A stretch of DNA of 51,639 nt from CAYJPV01 sp964396055 (GCA_964396055.1 CAYNDV010000016.1:1-51639); one strand, 5' to 3'; shown: positions 7,600-16,047, counted from the first letter of the stretch. Made by a program: numbers and translations. Notes: generated by a model not told the origin, from the letters alone.

Positions 7600-9029
7600 G
7601 GCGCGGCTCCGTGGGGCGTGGGCCTCGTCCATCCGGGGCCGGCCGCGGTCGCCGCGCGAGCGGTCACGGCGGCAAGGGCCGGCACGACGGGGCTCACCCC
7701 TGCGACGGCACCCTGCCGCGCCCGCGAGGCCGCCTCCTGCACGGCCTGCGTCCCCAGCCGGTCGAACGCGACGATCAGGCCGAAGGTGATCCACGTCAGG
7801 TCGTTGAGCGCCAGGGCGATGAACGACCCGCCGATCACGAAGCCCACGAGCGAGGCCATCAGCGCCGCGGACATCGTGGCCAGGAACCGCTGCGTCTCGG
7901 CGGGCAGGCCCGGCAGCCGCGACCGCGCCCGCGCCCGCAGCACGAGCCACGCCGCGACGACGAACATGCCCAGGTACACGGCAAAGCCGAAGTACCCCAT
8001 TTCGGCCAGCACCTGCAGGTGGCTGTTGTGGACCGATCGTTTCGACCCGTAGAGGCCGCGCGTCGAGTCGTACCGGTCGTACACCACGTCGTAGTTGCGG
8101 AGGCCCACGCCCAGCGGGTGGGCCTCCGCCATCACCACGGCCACCTTCCAGAAGTGCAGCCGGCTCAGGGCCGACGTCTCGCCCACTTCCTCGTAGGTCT
8201 GAATCGTCCGGAGGCGATCCGTGTACCCCGACGGCACGAACAGCAGCAGGACGCCGCCGACCGCCGTCAGCCCGAGCAGCGTGACGACGCGGTGGCGCTG
8301 GAACATCAGGTAGGTCAGGCCGGCGGCGACGAGCGAGAGGAACCCCGCGCGCGAGAACGTGTACATCACCGCCAGGGCACTCGGCACGACCATGGCGTAG
8401 AGCGCCAGGCGCGCCCACCTGTACTTCGTGTTCTGCGCCGCCGCCACCAGCAGGAACAGGATCATGACGACGGCCATGGCGTAGCCGTTGTTGTCCACGT
8501 ACGATCCGCCGAGGCCGTCCAGGATCCGCGCGCCGCCGCGCAGCGTGGACATGATGCCGGCCTTGGTCGAGTGGAACCCCAGCGAGATCGCCATGACGGT
8601 GACGGCCAGGACGAACCGCGCCGGCGTGTTCACCAGCTTGGAGGCCACCGCGGCAATGAGCAGGAGGCGCCACAGATAGTCGAGCCACCGTTCGGACAGT
8701 TCCGCGTTCACGGCCTGACCGTTGGCGATGACCGCGGCCGCCAGGAACAGCACCATGCCGATAATCAACGGGTGCGTGAGGGGCGGGATGATCGTGCGGG
8801 CGGGCCCGGTGGCCTGCTGGCGTGTGCCGGCGCGGAGCCAGTCCCACGGGACGACCACCAGGATGCTCAGCACCAGCGACAGCCGCATCCAGTTGATGTC
8901 CGTCCAGATCCAGTCCTGCGGCCGGAACAGGGAATACCACAGGTAGAGCAGCAACGCGGCGTACCGGTTCCGCAGGGCGTAGGCCAGCCCCGGGAGCAGG
9001 ATCGCGAAGACGAACAATGTTCTCAGCAT
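7596..9029 (-). CDS. O-antigen ligase/polymerase-like protein of the exosortase-associated O-glycosylation ligase type
   Basis: The product has 477 residues and is polytopic, about 10-12 hydrophobic segments. It starts MLRTLFVFAILLPGLAYALR and contains SLFRPQDWIW, FHSTKAGIMS, GGSYVDNNGYAM and a large periplasmic loop with HPLGVGLRNYD, the usual place of catalytic residues in WaaL/Wzy proteins. The pattern matches exosortase-associated putative O-glycosylation ligases. It would polymerise repeat units or ligate glycan to an acceptor in the periplasm. I chose ATG 9029 over TTG 9056 because it directly precedes the first membrane segment. It heads a three-gene operon preceded by a good sigma-54 promoter sequence and a palindrome. 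Confidence 0.87.
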   Translation of the reverse strand: MLRTLFVFAILLPGLAYALRNRYAALLLYLWYSLFRPQDWIWTDINWMRLSLVLSILVVVPWDWLRAGTRQQATGPARTIIPPLTHPLIIGMVLFLAAAVIANGQAVNAELSERWLDYLWRLLLIAAVASKLVNTPARFVLAVTVMAISLGFHSTKAGIMSTLRGGARILDGLGGSYVDNNGYAMAVVMILFLLVAAAQNTKYRWARLALYAMVVPSALAVMYTFSRAGFLSLVAAGLTYLMFQRHRVVTLLGLTAVGGVLLLFVPSGYTDRLRTIQTYEEVGETSALSRLHFWKVAVVMAEAHPLGVGLRNYDVVYDRYDSTRGLYGSKRSVHNSHLQVLAEMGYFGFAVYLGMFVVAAWLVLRARARSRLPGLPAETQRFLATMSAALMASLVGFVIGGSFIALALNDLTWITFGLIVAFDRLGTQAVQEAASRARQGAVAGVSPVVPALAAVTARAATAAGPGWTRPTPHGAAP

Positions 9030-9059
9030 GGTTGCCGCGTGCCTCGTTCCCCACAACGG

Positions 9060-9077
9060 GTGTAGGCCGGCCTACAC
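9060..9077. promoter_or_regulatory. 18-bp perfect palindrome upstream of the ligase gene
   Basis: GTGTAGGCCGGCCTACAC is a perfect palindrome 31 bp before the ligase start and about 200 bp before the divergent acyltransferase. It could be an operator or, since it would be inside the transcript from the 9215-9231 promoter, an RNA hairpin. Confidence 0.45.
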
Positions 9078-9147
9078 GGAGCGTAGCCCCGGCATCCGAC
9101 CCCGCGCGCCGCGGCGGCCGATGAGGCCCCGCCCCGGCGGGCGAGTT

Positions 9148-9183
9148 GCGCCGGATCCGGCCGGATCGGCGGCGATCCGGCGC
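9148..9183. repeat. 10-bp inverted repeat in the divergent intergenic region
   Basis: GCGCCGGATC (9148-9157) and GATCCGGCGC (9174-9183) form a perfect inverted repeat with a 16-bp spacer. It lies about 80-115 bp upstream of the predicted acyltransferase transcription start, the right place for an enhancer site, and inside the leader of the ligase operon. Confidence 0.4.
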
Positions 9184-9214
9184 GGCGGACGGCTGACGCG
9201 CCGCCTGGAAACAT

Positions 9215-9231
9215 AGCAAGACCGCGGCCAG
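9215..9231 (-). promoter_or_regulatory. Sigma-54 promoter for the ligase/glycosyltransferase/amidotransferase operon
   Basis: Read on the minus strand the site is CTGGCCGCGGTCTTGCT: GG at -24 and GC at -12 separated by exactly 10 nt, with flanking CTGG and TTGCT matching the consensus YTGGCACGRNNNTTGCW. It would start transcription near 9204, giving a leader of about 175 nt before the ATG at 9029. Confidence 0.65.
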
Positions 9232-9234
9232 CCG

Positions 9235-9251
9235 ATGGCGCGGGCCTTGTA
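9235..9251 (+). promoter_or_regulatory. Possible sigma-54 promoter for the acyltransferase
   Basis: ATGGCGCGGGCCTTGTA has TGGC at -24 and TTGT at -12 with correct spacing, but the -12 GC is GT. Predicted start near 9262, 16 nt before the GTG start. It is back to back with the minus-strand promoter at 9215-9231. Confidence 0.4.
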
Positions 9252-9277
9252 TACGGATCGGCAGGACTGGTGTCGCC

Positions 9278-9880
9278 GTGAGAGAAGTTGTCAAACGGGC
9301 CGCGTTCGCCTGTGCCACCCTGGCGGTGGCGCCGGCCCTCCTGTCGTACGCCGTGCGGGCGGCCGTGATGGGGCGCGATCGCGCCCTCGAGGGTTCCAGC
9401 CAGGCGTGGTCGCTCGTGCCGGGGCTGCTGGGCCAGTACCTCCGCCGCGCATTCTACGCGCGTGTCCTCGCTGGCTTTCATCCGTCGGTCACCATCGAGT
9501 TCGGCACGGTGCTGTCGAAGGCCGACAGCCGTTTCGACGCCCGCGTCTACGTGGGGCCCGGCTGCCACCTGGGCCTCGTGCATCTCGAACGTGACGTGCT
9601 GGTGGGACCCGGCGTGCACATCCCGAGCGGGCCGGCCACGCACGGCACCGGCGACACCAGCCGCCCCATCCGCGAGCAGGCGGGCGTCCGCACGCTCGTG
9701 CGCGTCGGGGCCGGCTCGTGGATCGGCTGCAACGCCGTGGTCATGGCCGACGTGGGTGCCGACACCGTGGTGGCGGCCGGCGCCGTGGTCACCACGGCCC
9801 TCCCGCCCCAGGTCATCGCGGGCGGCGTGCCCGCCCGCGTCCTCAAGTCCCGCACCGAACCGCCCGTCGTGCCCGTGTAG
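9278..9880 (+). CDS. Hexapeptide-repeat (left-handed beta-helix) acyltransferase
   Basis: The product has 200 residues. The N-terminal 70 residues are helical with a hydrophobic stretch (CATLAVAPALLSYAV) that could be a membrane anchor. From about residue 85 on there are hexapeptide turns: VYVGPGCHLG, DVLVGPGVHI, VRVGAGSWIGCNAVVM, DTVVAAGAVV, then the typical ending IAGGVPARVLK. Such enzymes move acetyl or other acyl groups from CoA to sugars; here a likely decoration of the exopolysaccharide. The start is GTG 9278. It stands alone on the plus strand between two minus-strand operons and ends in a hairpin shared with the convergent pyruvyl transferase gene. Confidence 0.85.
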   Translation: MREVVKRAAFACATLAVAPALLSYAVRAAVMGRDRALEGSSQAWSLVPGLLGQYLRRAFYARVLAGFHPSVTIEFGTVLSKADSRFDARVYVGPGCHLGLVHLERDVLVGPGVHIPSGPATHGTGDTSRPIREQAGVRTLVRVGAGSWIGCNAVVMADVGADTVVAAGAVVTTALPPQVIAGGVPARVLKSRTEPPVVPV

Positions 9881-9881
9881 T

Positions 9882-9899
9882 GCAGGCCTTCAGGCCTGC
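9882..9899. terminator. Hairpin shared by convergent gene ends
   Basis: GCAGGCCTTCAGGCCTGC is a 7-8-bp stem with a TTCA/TC loop, starting 2 bp after the acyltransferase stop and encoding the last residues of the convergent pyruvyl transferase (stop at 9890-9892). It is probably a bidirectional end signal; compare the same-shaped hairpin at 27511-27528. Confidence 0.5.
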
Positions 9900-11179
9900 C
9901 CGTTCCCCGGCCGAAACGCCGCGCGAACCCGCGCGTCGAACGTCTCCACCCACACCGTCTGCGCGGCTGCCGCGCGGGCGGCCAGGTGCACCCGCAGCGC
10001 GTCGTCCCCGAAGACGGCCGCCAGTCCCACGGCCAGCGCATCGGCCGGCTGGCCGTGCAGGGGCGACGCCAGGCGGCCGTCGCCCCAGAACGACGCGAGG
10101 GACCTCGCCTTCTGCGCATAGTACGGGCCGTCGTGCACGCAGACGGCGGGCACGGCCGCGGCCAGCGCGAAGAGACAGAAGTGGTGCGAGACGCCGACGG
10201 CGCCGTGCGCCCGGGCAGCCAGGGCGCGGATGGCGCCTGGCGTCAGCCCCTGCGCGTCCGGCAGACGCACGGGCACATCCGGGAGCGCGGCGGCCAGGGC
10301 CCGGCCCGAGTCGAGGTCGTTGTCCGCCTCGCCCAGCGAGATCGGCAGCACCACGAACGGCATCCCGGTGACGCCGTGCAGCGCGCGCAGCAGTTCCGCG
10401 AACCGCCCGACCGACGCGGCGCCGGCGCCGTAGGTCCCGCGCCTGAGGTTGACGGCGATGAACGCTCCGGGCTCCACGCCGAGCGCCCGCGCCATCGCGG
10501 CGCCGGCCCCGGGATCCGCCGCCGGGAGCCCGAGCGCATCGTCGCCCATCACGGCGACGCGGGCCGGTTCGACACCCGCCTCGCGGCATACGGCCAGCGA
10601 ATCGCCTCCGTCGCGCAGGCCCACGAACGTGGCCTCGCGCAGGGCCGAGCCAAGTCCACGCCTCGACCCTCGCGAGGTGAACGGCCCCAGTTGTTGTCCC
10701 GACAGCACGACGGGCTTGCCCAGGGCGGCAAAGGCGCGGATCAGGCAGGTGCGGTTGAAGAGCTCCAGGAAGAACGCATCGGACAGGTTGCCGCCGCCGA
10801 CCACGTGCAGGCCGTCGAACGACGCGCAGTAGTCGCGCAGCCGCGCGCCGGCCACGGGCAGCGTGAGCCGGGACGCGCCGGCGGTGAGCCCGGCGCCGAA
10901 CGCGGCCAGCATGGCGCGCCCGCCACGCACCCGCCACGCCCCCGCGTGGCGCCACAGCCACGGCAGCCGCGACACGACGCCGTCGCCCCACACGGCCACG
11001 CGGTACGGCGGCTGCCGGCTGACGCGGGGGTCCTCCCACAGCGGCGATGCGAGGCGGGTGCGATCGACCACCGCCAGATCAGCCGCCGGCAGCACGCGCC
11101 GCAGGTGCGCCACGACGCTCTCGACCATCGCGAGGTCGCCGAGGTTCGCGTGCGTGCCGTGATCGACCAGGATGCGCAC
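9890..11179 (-). CDS. Polysaccharide pyruvyl transferase family protein
   Basis: The product has 429 residues. Features of the CsaB/WcaK-like pyruvyl transferase family are clear: HGTHANLGDLAMVE near the start, HVVGGGNLSD, VLSGQQLGPF, and near the C-terminus GVSHHFCLFALAAAVPAV followed by YYAQKARSL. These enzymes place pyruvate ketals on sugars using phosphoenolpyruvate, adding negative charge. The frame runs open to 11452, but GTG 11179 sits one base after the upstream stop and begins the typical VRILVDHG strand. It ends a four-gene operon with a QueC-like protein and two asparagine-synthetase-like proteins, so it probably acts on the same sugar residue or repeat unit. Confidence 0.87.
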   Translation of the reverse strand: MRILVDHGTHANLGDLAMVESVVAHLRRVLPAADLAVVDRTRLASPLWEDPRVSRQPPYRVAVWGDGVVSRLPWLWRHAGAWRVRGGRAMLAAFGAGLTAGASRLTLPVAGARLRDYCASFDGLHVVGGGNLSDAFFLELFNRTCLIRAFAALGKPVVLSGQQLGPFTSRGSRRGLGSALREATFVGLRDGGDSLAVCREAGVEPARVAVMGDDALGLPAADPGAGAAMARALGVEPGAFIAVNLRRGTYGAGAASVGRFAELLRALHGVTGMPFVVLPISLGEADNDLDSGRALAAALPDVPVRLPDAQGLTPGAIRALAARAHGAVGVSHHFCLFALAAAVPAVCVHDGPYYAQKARSLASFWGDGRLASPLHGQPADALAVGLAAVFGDDALRVHLAARAAAAQTVWVETFDARVRAAFRPGNGQA

Positions 11180-11180
11180 G

Positions 11181-12398
11181 TCAGGTGATGAGCGATCGCC
11201 GCAGCGCGCCGTCGAGCGGCTCGGCGAACCGGTAGAAGAACGGCACGTTGCGCAGGCGCTGCACCTGCCCCAGCCAGTACTGCCGGCGCGCCGAGCGCGC
11301 CAGGGCGCGCTCCATCGCCTCGGCGAGATCCGTGCGCCCGCGCTGGCGCGCTTCACGGGCCATCTCGTCGTAGTAGAGCTTGAGCGACCCCTTCTGCGTC
11401 TCGGGGCAGTAGATGCGGGCCACCCGGTCGAGGTCGAGTGGCGCGTGGGCAAAGGTCGGAGCCTGGTCGCGCACGCCGCACAACTCGAGGGCGATCATCG
11501 TCCGCAGGCACTTCTCGCACTGGCCGCAGTTGGTGTCGGACTTCGATCGCCAGCACACGCGGATGACCGAGAGCGCCACGGGCGACGTCGCCACCAGGGC
11601 GGCTTTCTGGAACCGGCTGAAGGCTCCGCCGTCGTGGATCACGCGCATCGTCGACGTCGAGTAGAGGTGATCGACGGTGGGGTGCGATCCCCAGGGGCCC
11701 GTCTCGCGGTAGCCGTCGGTGGACGGAATGAGCACCCGGCGGTAGACGCGCTCGAGCAGCAGGGCCACCGACGCCATGGCGCAGCCGTGGGCGATGGCGC
11801 CCCACGGCAGTTCGCGGAACCGGGTGAGGCGGATGTTGCTCGAAAACGCCACCAGGCGCTTGCCGAGCTTCTCCGCCGCCGCGGACAGGTTCCCGCTCAG
11901 CCGCTCGAACGCCGCGGTGTCGCTGAGCGGGATGTCGAAGCCCCACCCGTAGAGCAGGTCGTCCACCTGGATGGGATCGGCGGGATCGGCGTGGCGCAAG
12001 GTCGTGAAGAAGGAGTCGAGGCCGCCCGAGAAGAACTGCGCGGTGCGGGCCGGCTCGTGTGTGGGCTCCGGCACGAAGGGGCGGCCCTCCACCGGAACGA
12101 CGTGCATGGCGGGGAACCAGTACTGCCACCACTCCATCATCGCGCGCGTGCTTTCGTGCAGGACGGGGTCGATGGGCGCGTCGAAGCGCAACGGCTGGCC
12201 CAGGCGCGACGCGAGCGGCAGGGTGACCGCCAGCCAGGGATCCGCAGACCGGGTGACCGGGTATCCGTACTTTGCCGGCACCTCGAACCACAGGGTTTCG
12301 GATTCGCCCGGCCGGTCGTCGTACACGAGGTCGGCTGCCAGGCGCGTCCGGTCCGGTGATGAGGGGGCATCACTGACGCGGATATTGGTCACGAGCAT
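11181..12398 (-). CDS. QueC-like PP-loop ATPase of unknown substrate in a glycan operon
   Basis: The product has 405 residues. A beta-rich N-terminal region of about 115 residues, unknown to me, precedes a PP-loop ATP-pyrophosphatase domain with SGGLDS at 124-129 (FFSGGLDSFF). Cys282, Cys291, Cys294 and Cys297 form C-x8-C-x2-C-x2-C, the spacing I recall for the zinc site of QueC (7-cyano-7-deazaguanine synthase). QueC is much shorter, about 230 residues, and lacks the N-terminal domain. QueC adenylates a carboxylate and installs nitrogen to give amide then nitrile; a similar attack on a sugar carboxylate is plausible but inferred. A good AAAGGA precedes ATG 12398. It has 18 bp to the gene before it and one base to the gene after. 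Confidence 0.75.
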   Translation of the reverse strand: MLVTNIRVSDAPSSPDRTRLAADLVYDDRPGESETLWFEVPAKYGYPVTRSADPWLAVTLPLASRLGQPLRFDAPIDPVLHESTRAMMEWWQYWFPAMHVVPVEGRPFVPEPTHEPARTAQFFSGGLDSFFTTLRHADPADPIQVDDLLYGWGFDIPLSDTAAFERLSGNLSAAAEKLGKRLVAFSSNIRLTRFRELPWGAIAHGCAMASVALLLERVYRRVLIPSTDGYRETGPWGSHPTVDHLYSTSTMRVIHDGGAFSRFQKAALVATSPVALSVIRVCWRSKSDTNCGQCEKCLRTMIALELCGVRDQAPTFAHAPLDLDRVARIYCPETQKGSLKLYYDEMAREARQRGRTDLAEAMERALARSARRQYWLGQVQRLRNVPFFYRFAEPLDGALRRSLIT

Positions 12399-12416
12399 TG
12401 CGGGTCCTTTCGTCCT

Positions 12417-14228
12417 TCACGGCAGGGTGCGGCCGCCGCAGCGTCCGCTCCAGACGGCGAGCCCCATCAGGAGCTTCGCCGGTGACGCGTCACGGATCGG
12501 GTCCGCGAACGCAAGATCGATATCGGCACCTGGCCAGGCCGACGCCACGGCGGCCGGCACCAGCGCCGCAGGCAAGGTCGCGCGGCACGGCTCGGCATGG
12601 CGCCGGACGGCCCGCCAGCCTGGCGAGTTCAGGTCGTAGAGCCGCCGATAGTATCGCCGTTCACGCACCGGGCGGCCAGTCCGGTGCGCGGCACGGCGCT
12701 GGAGATCGCTCCAGCGATCGGTCATCCAGTGCCTCACCTCGTCGCGCAGGCGCGGCGTCAGCGGGCGGCGATCGTACGAGTTGCGGTCGAGCGGGAGACC
12801 CGCCAGCCGCGGATACGCGCGAATCAGGGCGCCGGTCTGGGCGCGACGGTTGGCCAGGCTGCTGGCCGGCAGCGCGGCCGCGGCCCGAATCACCTCGCGG
12901 TCGAGGGCCGGCACCACCGGCCACGACGCGAACGAGGTGACCCAGAGGGCGCTGCCCACGTGGAATCGCTGCCGGTGCGCCAGGTCGAACCACCAGGCCC
13001 GGTGATGCGCCCGCTCCGCCGCCGCCTCGTACCGGCGGCGCGCGCCGTCCTCGACGGCCCGCCGGACGTCGCGGGACGGCGCGTCGAGCAGCGCGTCGAG
13101 GGCGCTGCCGCTGAATCCCCACGCCGTCACCCGCGCCCAGAGCGCCTCAAAGCCCATCGTGCCGGTGTTCGCGTCGTACGCCCACGCGACGTGGCTGCCA
13201 CCCGCCACGGCGTCGAGCAGGTGCCCCATCACGACGCGGTCGGGCAGGCGCGCGATCGCATCGTGCATCGTCCATTCCGGGACGCCGGCGAAGCCGGCGG
13301 CCAGCATCTCCCATCGCGCCAGCCGATCCGCCGCGTCCGGAAAGGCCGTCGCGTCCACGTCGGCGGCCTCGTGCTCCAGGCCCAGCTCGCGCGCGACGGC
13401 CCGCGCGCACGACATCTCGATGTCGTCTGCCCGGCCGAGGGTCAACGCACGCACGTCGCGGCCGTGGGCCTGAAGGGCGCCGGCCAGTTGCCGGGAATCG
13501 ATGCCCCCCGAGAGCAGCAGCCCGCACGGCTGCCCCTGCGGCACGTGGCGGCGCACCGCGCCCTCGATCGCCGAGGCGATCTGCCGGACGTGGCCGTCGA
13601 GCGGCAGGTCGATCGCATCAGTGTGGAGCGGCAGCCGGTACACGTCCCCCTCTTCGGCCCGGCCCTCCCGCACACGCAGACCACACCCCGGGGACAGGCG
13701 GCGCACGCCCTGCCAGAGCGTCCGCCCGTCCACGAGGCCGTTGGTGAGCAGGATGCCGGCCAGGCCCTCGAGGTCCAGCGATGGGCGGAACGACGGATGC
13801 GCCCGGAACAGGTCTGGGCTGGTCGCGGCCAGCACGACGCCGTCCGCAGCCCACCAGTACACGGGGAACACCCCGAGCACATCGGCCGCCACCGTGGCGG
13901 TGCGCGTCGTGTCCTCGACGGCGATGGCCGCGTAGAACCCGTCCCACTGGACGCATCGGCCGCCGGCCCAGGCCTGCCGCAACGACGCCGGATCCTGCCG
14001 CGCGCCGTCGTCGCCGATCGCGTCCCCGAACAGCACGGCACCGCCGGCGGCGTCGGTCGTCCACGACACGGGCGCCCGCGGGCCAGCCGCCCAGACGGCG
14101 GCCCACCAGCGGCCGGCGCAGGATCCGTGCTGCAGCCCCGACAGCGGCGCGACACTGGAGCGGGCACGCGCGGCACACGCCTCCAGTCTCCCCGCATCGC
14201 CGTCGACGATCAGCAGCCAGTTCGCCAC
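12417..14228 (-). CDS. Asparagine-synthetase-like protein without the glutaminase cysteine (copy A)
   Basis: The product has 603 residues from GTG 14228 (VANWLLIVDGD), 4 bp after the stop of copy B. The N-terminal region (about 1-205) follows the Ntn-hydrolase layout (VQWDGFYAAIAVED, LGVFPVYWW) but has no Cys at position 2 and no HRGPD or NGE motif, so it cannot hydrolyse glutamine by the usual route. The synthetase domain keeps the PP-loop SGGIDS at 240-245 and the ALTLG strand. Cys-less relatives include beta-lactam synthetase and lasso-peptide cyclase, which make amide bonds intramolecularly or with free amines. Its acceptor is unknown; operon context suggests a glycan. The frame open to 14429 is not supported. 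Confidence 0.8.
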   Translation of the reverse strand: MANWLLIVDGDAGRLEACAARARSSVAPLSGLQHGSCAGRWWAAVWAAGPRAPVSWTTDAAGGAVLFGDAIGDDGARQDPASLRQAWAGGRCVQWDGFYAAIAVEDTTRTATVAADVLGVFPVYWWAADGVVLAATSPDLFRAHPSFRPSLDLEGLAGILLTNGLVDGRTLWQGVRRLSPGCGLRVREGRAEEGDVYRLPLHTDAIDLPLDGHVRQIASAIEGAVRRHVPQGQPCGLLLSGGIDSRQLAGALQAHGRDVRALTLGRADDIEMSCARAVARELGLEHEAADVDATAFPDAADRLARWEMLAAGFAGVPEWTMHDAIARLPDRVVMGHLLDAVAGGSHVAWAYDANTGTMGFEALWARVTAWGFSGSALDALLDAPSRDVRRAVEDGARRRYEAAAERAHHRAWWFDLAHRQRFHVGSALWVTSFASWPVVPALDREVIRAAAALPASSLANRRAQTGALIRAYPRLAGLPLDRNSYDRRPLTPRLRDEVRHWMTDRWSDLQRRAAHRTGRPVRERRYYRRLYDLNSPGWRAVRRHAEPCRATLPAALVPAAVASAWPGADIDLAFADPIRDASPAKLLMGLAVWSGRCGGRTLP

Positions 14229-14232
14229 GTGC

Positions 14233-16047
14233 CTATCGCCCCAGGTGCGCTGCTGCCCAGTGTACGAAGCCCAGCAGGAGCTTGCGGCCGGACTCGGGCA
14301 CGCGAGGTCCTGCAGCGCCCGCCCGCGCCGGCGGCGGAGGCAGGATGGCGCGCAGCAGATCCGGATCGACGATGGCGGACACCCGATCACGGCTGGGCTC
14401 GGCAGCGGCGCGCACGCGCATCCAGGCATCGCCGTTCAGGTTGTTGATGCGGAACCAGTACCGCGCGTCCTCGCCGCCGACCGGCAGGCGCAGCGTCTGG
14501 CGCACCGCCCGCGCCCGACCCCGCACCCACGAAGCCAGCAGGTGGCGCAGCCGCGGCGTCAGGTACTGCGGCTCGTCCGACATCAGGTCGCTCCGATCGA
14601 GCGGCACGCCCGCCAGTTCGGGCAGCGCCGTCCGAACCAGCGCCAGTTGGGCCTCGCGGTCGGAGAGACTGGCCGCCGGGATGTTGGCCGCCACCTCGAT
14701 GACACGGCGGTCCAGCATCGGCAGGACGGGCCACGCCCCGAAGGACAGGCGCCACGCGGTGCTGCCCACGTGATACCGCTGCCCGTGCGCCAGGTCGTAC
14801 CGCCACGCCGCGTACGACCGACGATCGCCGTACGACGCGAACTCGGCACCGAGCGAGGTCCGGACCTCGTCGACGGCATCGGCATGGCCGCCTCGGGCCA
14901 GCAACTGCCGCGCGACATCGGGCGGCACGGCCATGCGCGGCATGTTCGCCACGAACGCCTCGTAAGTCATCGCGGGCCCGTCATCCGTGTAGGCCCACGG
15001 GATGGCGGTGCCGCCGACGACCGCGTCGGAGAGCCCGCCGGTGACCAGCCGGTCGCCAAGCGGCGCCACCTGGCTCCGGGTCCACCAGTCGCGGACGGTG
15101 TTGAACCCGTTGGCGAGATGTTCCCATCGCGCCTGCAGCGCGGCGTAGGCCGGGTAGTGCGACGCCTCGGGTTCGGCGGCCACGTGATCGAGACCGTAGG
15201 TGCCGGCCACGGCTTTCGCGCACCGCATTTCGAGATCGGTCGGCAGGCCGAGCGTCAGGGCGCGGGGGCGGATACCCGCGCGGCGCAGGAACCCGGCCAC
15301 CATGCGCGAGTCCAGGCCCCCCGACAGCAGCAGCCCGTACGACCGGCCGGCCGGCACGTGCCGCGTCACCGCGTCGCCAATCACGTTCGCCAGTTGCCGC
15401 ACGTGCCCCGCCAGCGGCAGGTCCACGGCTCCCAGCCCGCATGGAATCCGGTACGCCTCATCCTCCCAGACCCGCCCGCCGGCCACCCGAAGCCGGCATC
15501 CGGCCCCAAGCCGCTTCACGCCCGCCCACAGCGTGCGCCCCTCGACCAGGCCGTTGGTCAGCAGCACCCCGGCCAGGCCGGCCACGTCGAGTTCCGCGCG
15601 GAAGGAGGCGTGGGCGGCAAACAGCTCGGGGCTGGTCCCCGCCAGCACCACGCCGTCGCCGCCGGCCCACCAGTAGATCGGGAAGATCCCGAGCACGTCG
15701 GCCCCGGCCGTCAACGAGGGATCGTGGCGGCCCTCGACGCTCATGGCGCTGTAGTAGCCGTCCCACTGCGCCACCGCACCGCCCTGCCACGCCCGCCACA
15801 CGGACCCGGCGGTCTGACGCGATCCCTCGTCGGCGAGCGCATCGCCCCACAGAACACATGCGCCATCCTCTGACGTCATGGTCTCGACGGGAGCGGACGA
15901 CGCCGCGGCCCACACCACCGCCCACGCGCCGTACGCCGCCTGCCCCGCCCGCAGGCCCTCCACGGGCGCCACGATGGCGGCCGTCGCCGCCACGAACCGC
16001 TCCCGTCGGGCCCGATCGCCGTCGAGGACGGCCACCCAGTTCGCCAT
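14233..16047 (-). CDS. Asparagine-synthetase-like protein without the glutaminase cysteine (copy B)
   Basis: The product has 604 residues and is a clear paralogue of copy A: MANWVAVLDGD, AQWDGYYSAMSVE, LGIFPIYWW, LLTNGLVEGRTLW and PP-loop SGGLDS at 242-247 match almost word for word. The N-terminal nucleophile is Ala instead of Cys. ATG 16047 is chosen because GGAG lies at a normal distance upstream and the paralogue starts at the same residue. It is the first gene of the operon B-A-QueC-like-pyruvyl transferase. No convincing promoter was seen in front. Two divergent copies suggest either two acceptors or a heteromeric enzyme. Confidence 0.8.
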   Translation of the reverse strand: MANWVAVLDGDRARRERFVAATAAIVAPVEGLRAGQAAYGAWAVVWAAASSAPVETMTSEDGACVLWGDALADEGSRQTAGSVWRAWQGGAVAQWDGYYSAMSVEGRHDPSLTAGADVLGIFPIYWWAGGDGVVLAGTSPELFAAHASFRAELDVAGLAGVLLTNGLVEGRTLWAGVKRLGAGCRLRVAGGRVWEDEAYRIPCGLGAVDLPLAGHVRQLANVIGDAVTRHVPAGRSYGLLLSGGLDSRMVAGFLRRAGIRPRALTLGLPTDLEMRCAKAVAGTYGLDHVAAEPEASHYPAYAALQARWEHLANGFNTVRDWWTRSQVAPLGDRLVTGGLSDAVVGGTAIPWAYTDDGPAMTYEAFVANMPRMAVPPDVARQLLARGGHADAVDEVRTSLGAEFASYGDRRSYAAWRYDLAHGQRYHVGSTAWRLSFGAWPVLPMLDRRVIEVAANIPAASLSDREAQLALVRTALPELAGVPLDRSDLMSDEPQYLTPRLRHLLASWVRGRARAVRQTLRLPVGGEDARYWFRINNLNGDAWMRVRAAAEPSRDRVSAIVDPDLLRAILPPPPARAGAAGPRVPESGRKLLLGFVHWAAAHLGR

